Source: DATKWF01 sp035529715
GTDB taxonomy: Bacteria; Chloroflexota; Dehalococcoidia; Dehalococcoidales; RBG-16-60-22
Direction: 5' to 3'
Assembly: GCA_035529715.1 (NCBI GenBank)
Contig: DATKWF010000019.1
Location: forward strand, 1-17,997
Length of the DNA: 17,997 nt
Each line of letters opens with the position of its first letter. The stretch's first letter is position 1. The position numbers and the translations under genes were made by a program. The notes beneath the pieces are model-generated. The model ran no database searches and was not told where the DNA came from. It saw only the letters and a list, made by a program, of their open reading frames with translations. This document shows, piece by piece, positions 14,863 to 17,997 of the stretch.

Positions 14863-16119
14863 TTAATCCCTATTCATCCACCCCTCCACCAATCTCTCCT
14901 CATCCTTCCTACTGCTTATTTTCCCATCCAGCCTGGCGTTGCGGAGAAGGTTCAGTATCTCTTTAATGCGGGGACCGGGGGCTACCCCCATTTTTTGCAG
15001 GTCGTCACCGGTAAGCGCTGGCTTGACATAACGTAGCTTGTTGAGGAATAAGTCAATGCGCTGGCTGACCAGCGGTGAGTCAATGGCTATGGAACTGGCT
15101 GCAATTGCCTTTGCCGAGTAGCCCTGAAGCAGGGAGTAAATACCGCTCTGGGTGAGGTCTGGGTTAGCCAGTAGCCCAAGCTCGGCTTTAATTCCAGCCG
15201 TGTCGTGCAGTATCCGGGCAACTGACTTGGGGAATCTGAGGTGTGAAACCAACTGCTCATTTTCTTCCGCGGTTAGCATATAAGCCAGCAGGGACAGGTA
15301 GAAATCAACTGACGGTAGGTCAGGAGAGCTGAGCTGCCGCGCCTGCCCAAATTTATCTGCCAGCCAGTCGTTGCCCTCCAGCGATGGGTGCAGCCAGACC
15401 AGTACTCCCAGCTCGTCAGCCCGGCGCAGGACTTTCTCCGGGAGTTCCTCTCTTAATATAAGCTCCAGTTCGTGCCGTATGCGGTCGCCGCTTATGGTAT
15501 CCAGCCAGGACATGTCCCGCTTGAGTATCTGTAACGTGTTCGCTTCAAACTGAAAGCCCAGCCGCTGCTCGTAACGCAGCCCCCGCCAGATGCGGGTGGC
15601 ATCGTCTTTAAAACTCTTTTCGTGCAGCACACGGATAAGTTTGCGCTCAAGGTCTTCCCTGCCGCCATAAAGGTCAAGCAGTTCTCCGTAGCGACCGGGC
15701 TGAAGCTCAACTGCCATAGTGTTAATGGTGAAGTCGCGGCGGAAAAGGTCGTCTTTAATAGAGCCGGGTTTCACTGCTGGCAGTGCTCCGGGCTTGGCAT
15801 AGGTCTCTGAGCGGGCAGAAGCCAGGTCAACACTCCACTTGTCCCACTGAAGTTTGGCGGTGCCGAAGCGGGGATGGGTCACCAGCTTGGCCGGGGTAGC
15901 ACTCGTTAGCTGGCCGGCCAGACTTATGGCATCTCCCTCTACAACCAGGTCAAGGTCAAAGTTAGCCCGCCCCAGGAGCAGGTCGCGGACCACCCCGCCG
16001 ACAAGATATAACGGCTGCCTCCGGTTCTGTGCCGCCTCGCCGGCTGCCTGCATAAACTTAACCAGCTCGGCAGGTAGCTGGTGGTTAATCTTACTGGATA
16101 GGTTAATCGTCGCCACCAT
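14863..16119 (-). CDS. cca: CCA-adding / poly(A) polymerase-type tRNA nucleotidyltransferase (class II)
   Basis: Likely builds or repairs the 3' CCA end of tRNAs. The 418 residues show the class II core: LYLVGGVVRDLLLG (GG at 41-42, RD at 45-46), the metal-binding DLD at 55-57, RRDFTINTMAV at 127-137, ELLDLYGGREDL, and the helical RIWRGLRYEQRLGFQFE segment. The C-terminal half is helical, with no HD phosphohydrolase motif seen. CCA-adding, CC-adding, A-adding and poly(A) activities cannot be told apart by eye, but this is the only such gene here. ATG 16119 has GAGG 12 bases upstream. An extended -10 promoter lies about 27 bases before it. Confidence 0.92.
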   Translation of the reverse strand: MVATINLSSKINHQLPAELVKFMQAAGEAAQNRRQPLYLVGGVVRDLLLGRANFDLDLVVEGDAISLAGQLTSATPAKLVTHPRFGTAKLQWDKWSVDLASARSETYAKPGALPAVKPGSIKDDLFRRDFTINTMAVELQPGRYGELLDLYGGREDLERKLIRVLHEKSFKDDATRIWRGLRYEQRLGFQFEANTLQILKRDMSWLDTISGDRIRHELELILREELPEKVLRRADELGVLVWLHPSLEGNDWLADKFGQARQLSSPDLPSVDFYLSLLAYMLTAEENEQLVSHLRFPKSVARILHDTAGIKAELGLLANPDLTQSGIYSLLQGYSAKAIAASSIAIDSPLVSQRIDLFLNKLRYVKPALTGDDLQKMGVAPGPRIKEILNLLRNARLDGKISSRKDEERLVEGWMNRD

Positions 16120-16145
16120 TTCGTCTTCAAACCTCAGTAGTCCAA

Positions 16146-16154
16146 ATTATAGCA
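16146..16154 (-). promoter_or_regulatory. Extended -10 promoter of cca
   Basis: On the minus strand TGC directly precedes a perfect TATAAT (16146-16151). The -35 position 17 bases upstream (CGAACA) is poor, which fits an extended -10 promoter. The predicted start is about 20 bases before the cca ATG, in the 56-base gap after the transporter gene. Confidence 0.6.
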
Positions 16155-16175
16155 CAGGTTGTAACCGTTGTTCGT

Positions 16176-17078
16176 TCAGGTCAGGTAGATAATGGCAATG
16201 CCGCCACAAATCATGGCGACAGCCACCAGCCGCAAAGCCAGCATTCCTCCATCCGACTGCCATTTCAGGAACCCGGGCAGGACACGACTCAGGATAAGTG
16301 CAGATAAAACAACGAATATAGGGCGACTCCCGATGATGGTGGAAACCAGTGATACCGGTCCGCTTTCCAGCGCCCAGAATGACAACACTGACGCCGCTGG
16401 TACCAGTATCTCATTAAAACTAAGCAGGGCCAGGGCTGATTTTCTGCCTTTCATGTTGGCCAGCTGATTGATAACAGGAGAGCGCACTGAGACCAGCAGA
16501 AAGACTCCGGACAGGCAGAATGCGGTGATGCTGAACATGTTCCAGGGTGAGATGTAGGCCAGGGCATACTTACTGGTTATATCCGCCAGGGCGAAAAACA
16601 GACTGGCCCCCAAAAGTAGTATGAATGGCTTGCCCAGCCGGATAGTAGTACCGGACGAATCCTGCTTGGCTGAGACCATTACCGCCCCGGCTACCACGAT
16701 GATTATTGCCAGCCACTGCAGGTAAGCCAGAGTCTCCCCCAGAAATAGAATAGCGATAATTGCCACGAAAATGGGGTAAGTATAGACCACCGGTATAACC
16801 CGGGATACCTCCTCTCTGCGGAGGTTATGAAGCATTATGAGAGCTGCGGTAGTACGTAATATACCTGAGGCAACTGCCACCAGCAATGGCAATACACCGA
16901 TACCTGTGGGCAGAGGGAATAACCAGATAAAAAGCGAACCATAAAACACGTGAAAGATACCCAGTGGTAGCAGGAACGCCCGAAAGCCTGGCATTCGCCT
17001 GGAGATAAGGTGGCTGTCAATAATGTTCACTACCGCAAAGGTAGCCGCACTCAGTAGCGCTATACTTGCCCAGTTCAT
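16176..17078 (-). CDS. EamA/DMT-superfamily membrane transporter
   Basis: The 300 residues form about ten hydrophobic segments in two similar halves, the EamA (DUF6) pattern of drug/metabolite transporters in the cytoplasmic membrane. The first half contains ASGILRTTAALIMLHNLRREEVSRVIPVVYTYPIF and the GETLAYLQWLAIIIVVAGAVMV helix pair. The second half contains FALADITSKYAL, ALESGPVSLVSTIIGSRPIF and a last membrane helix MICGGIAIIYLT. The substrate cannot be read from sequence. ATG 17078 is chosen, with GAGTG 9 bases upstream; GTG 17090 would add four residues. It precedes cca on the same strand, and the two may be partly co-transcribed. Confidence 0.92.
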   Translation of the reverse strand: MNWASIALLSAATFAVVNIIDSHLISRRMPGFRAFLLPLGIFHVFYGSLFIWLFPLPTGIGVLPLLVAVASGILRTTAALIMLHNLRREEVSRVIPVVYTYPIFVAIIAILFLGETLAYLQWLAIIIVVAGAVMVSAKQDSSGTTIRLGKPFILLLGASLFFALADITSKYALAYISPWNMFSITAFCLSGVFLLVSVRSPVINQLANMKGRKSALALLSFNEILVPAASVLSFWALESGPVSLVSTIIGSRPIFVVLSALILSRVLPGFLKWQSDGGMLALRLVAVAMICGGIAIIYLT

Positions 17079-17107
17079 AGTTGTTGGCACTCGCTTTCTA
17101 ATGGGTA

Positions 17108-17135
17108 ATCTTAACTAGCTTACACTAAAATGCAA
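17108..17135 (-). promoter_or_regulatory. Tentative promoter of the EamA transporter gene
   Basis: On the minus strand TTGCAT (17130-17135) and TAAGAT (17108-17113) are 16 bases apart, each matching four of six consensus bases. The predicted start is about 25 bases before ATG 17078. It faces away from the stronger promoter at 17157-17185. Confidence 0.33.
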
Positions 17136-17156
17136 AGCCTGCGCTACTCCGCCAGT

Positions 17157-17185
17157 TTGTCATTTATCCTGTATATCCGTATAAT
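17157..17185 (+). promoter_or_regulatory. Promoter of the UPF0200 kinase-like / dCMP deaminase pair
   Basis: TTGTCA (17157-17162) and a perfect TATAAT (17180-17185) are separated by exactly 17 bases. The predicted start is around 17192, giving a short leader of under 20 bases before the ATG at 17209. No good Shine-Dalgarno is seen, so the message may be nearly leaderless. Confidence 0.75.
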
Positions 17186-17208
17186 AGACTGCATAACGGG
17201 TACAGATT

Positions 17209-17751
17209 ATGAAGGTAGTTTCAATCGTGGGAATGGCTGGTTCCGGCAAAACAGAAGTTGCCCGGCTACTCGAAAAAAACGGCTTTATCAGGATAAGATT
17301 CGGTGATGTTACTGACGAAGAAGTAGGGAAGAGGGGCCTGGAGCTGAACGAAAAAAACGAACGCCACGTCAGGGAGCTTCTCCGTGAAGAGCATGGAATG
17401 TCGGCTTACGCCCGGCTTAATCTATCCAGGATTGATTCTGCCCTGAAAAATGCTGACGTGGTGATTGACGGGCTTTACTCGTGGGAAGAATACACTTTTC
17501 TCAAAGATTATTATCAGGACAATTTTTACGTGGTCGCTGTCTGGTCGTCACCGAAAACAAGGCATGCCCGCCTGAACAACAGGTCAACCCGACCGCTCAC
17601 GTCAGAAGAAGCTGCCAGCCGTGACCGGGCAGAAATAGAGAATTCCAACAAGGGCGGACCTATCGCCGTCGCTGATTTTACTATCATCAACGAGTCTTCG
17701 CTGGAAAATCTGAAGAAGGAAGCAAGTAAGGTTATCTCTGAATTAAGATGA
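17209..17751 (+). CDS. UPF0200 family P-loop protein (dephospho-CoA kinase-like)
   Basis: The 180 residues match the UPF0200 group, known mainly from archaea and annotated as dephospho-CoA kinase-like or AAA-family ATPase. Seen: Walker A GMAGSGKT at 8-15, FGDVTDEEVGKRGLE where the archaeal proteins have an MGDV motif, a Walker B-like DVVIDGL (83-89), AVWSSPKTRHARL, SRDRAEIE in the lid position, and the closing ADFTIINESSLENLKKE. It is probably a small-molecule or nucleotide kinase; the substrate is not established for the family. The stop overlaps the dCMP deaminase start as ATGA, and a promoter lies just upstream. The pairing suggests a role in (deoxy)nucleotide metabolism, which is inference. 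The ribosome binding site is weak. Confidence 0.85.
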   Translation: MKVVSIVGMAGSGKTEVARLLEKNGFIRIRFGDVTDEEVGKRGLELNEKNERHVRELLREEHGMSAYARLNLSRIDSALKNADVVIDGLYSWEEYTFLKDYYQDNFYVVAVWSSPKTRHARLNNRSTRPLTSEEAASRDRAEIENSNKGGPIAVADFTIINESSLENLKKEASKVISELR

Positions 17752-17997
17752 AAAACCTGGCCAGACTTGATAGTGACGAGTATTTTTTGAAGATAGCCTC
17801 GGTGGTTGCCGAGCGCTCGACCTGCCGCCGCCATCATGTCGGCGCAGTGGCAGTAAGGGACAAACACATACTGGCTACCGGCTATAACGGTGCTGCGTCT
17901 GGTCGCAAGGACTGCCTTGAGCTTGGCTGTCTAAGGGATGAGTTACATATACGTTCAGGTGAAAAACACGAGATTTGCCTGGCTATCCACGCTGAGC
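17748..17997 (+). CDS. dCMP deaminase / ComEB-type zinc deaminase, N-terminal part (partial)
   Basis: Deoxycytidylate deaminase converts dCMP to dUMP for thymidylate synthesis. The 83 visible residues read YFLKIASVVAERSTCRRHHVGAVAV, then ILATGYNGAASGRKDC, an insert with LGCLRDELHIRSGEKHE, and finally CLAIHAE, the HAE zinc and proton-shuttle motif. The later PCxxC zinc ligands fall beyond the window. The SGRKDC/C pattern resembles the extra zinc site of ComEB-like dCMP deaminases. ATG 17748 overlaps the upstream gene by 4 bases, so translation is coupled. Confidence 0.9.
   Translation, partial: MKNLARLDSDEYFLKIASVVAERSTCRRHHVGAVAVRDKHILATGYNGAASGRKDCLELGCLRDELHIRSGEKHEICLAIHAE

Noticed and set aside
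17209..17751. Calling the P-loop gene coaE
   Set aside because: Its motifs fit UPF0200 better than true CoaE, and its partner is dCMP deaminase, so a dephospho-CoA kinase label would be unsupported.
1..17997. CRISPR array, tRNA genes, insertion sequences or phage genes
   Set aside because: No regularly spaced direct repeats, tRNA-like cloverleafs with the GTTCRA arm, transposase or phage structural proteins were seen; nearly all space is filled by core genes.

Overview
The window looks like chromosomal housekeeping DNA from an anaerobic bacterium, most likely a Chloroflexi (Dehalococcoidia-type) lineage. The reasons are a large, Bacillus-like SRP RNA outside a Firmicutes context, a SecA with a long extra segment in its first ATPase domain, type III pantothenate kinase, rubrerythrin, an archaeal-type UPF0200 kinase, and G/C-rich repeat debris. 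The phylum is an inference from these traits and was not computed. No phage, transposase, CRISPR array or tRNA gene was found.

Left part (1-4421, plus strand). The end of ribose-phosphate pyrophosphokinase overlaps a small DUF2007 gene, which overlaps secA. After secA come an unrecognised 97-residue protein, a 99-residue protein that matches only the N-terminal helix-hairpin-helix part of family X DNA polymerase, and an unrecognised 246-residue protein that overlaps it by 4 bases. The polX-like gene ends in a stretch that looks like a dispersed repeat.

Centre (4436-11373, minus strand). In transcription order these are nnr (NAD(P)H-hydrate repair), coaX and coaBC (coenzyme A synthesis), valS, and a universal stress protein. 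A 221-base gap between coaBC and valS holds a strongly structured G/C-rich repeat: two hairpins enclosed by a 10-bp outer stem.

Divergent centre (11374-11838). The gap between nnr and ksgA is filled by a complete large-type SRP RNA gene of about 270 nt. It has its own sigma-70-type promoter and lies back to back with the nnr promoter. The two -35 boxes share a mirrored 9-bp sequence, and a perfect 7+1+7 palindrome lies between them. Downstream on the plus strand are ksgA (16S rRNA dimethyltransferase), ispE (isoprenoid MEP pathway) and rubrerythrin, which has its own promoter.

Right part (14217-17997). On the minus strand, an EamA/DMT transporter is followed by a CCA-adding-type nucleotidyltransferase with an extended -10 promoter, then by an AT-rich orphan gene with hints of a PD-(D/E)XK-like fold. 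On the plus strand, a near-consensus promoter drives an UPF0200 P-loop kinase-like gene that overlaps by 4 bases a dCMP deaminase gene cut off by the window end.

Most of the window is ordinary core metabolism: CoA, NAD repair, isoprenoids, tRNA and rRNA maturation, protein export. The points most worth a second look are the SRP RNA and its divergent promoter region, Ser in place of the catalytic Cys in CoaBC, the polX remnant, the AT-rich orphan, the UPF0200-dCMP deaminase pair and the structured repeat upstream of valS.
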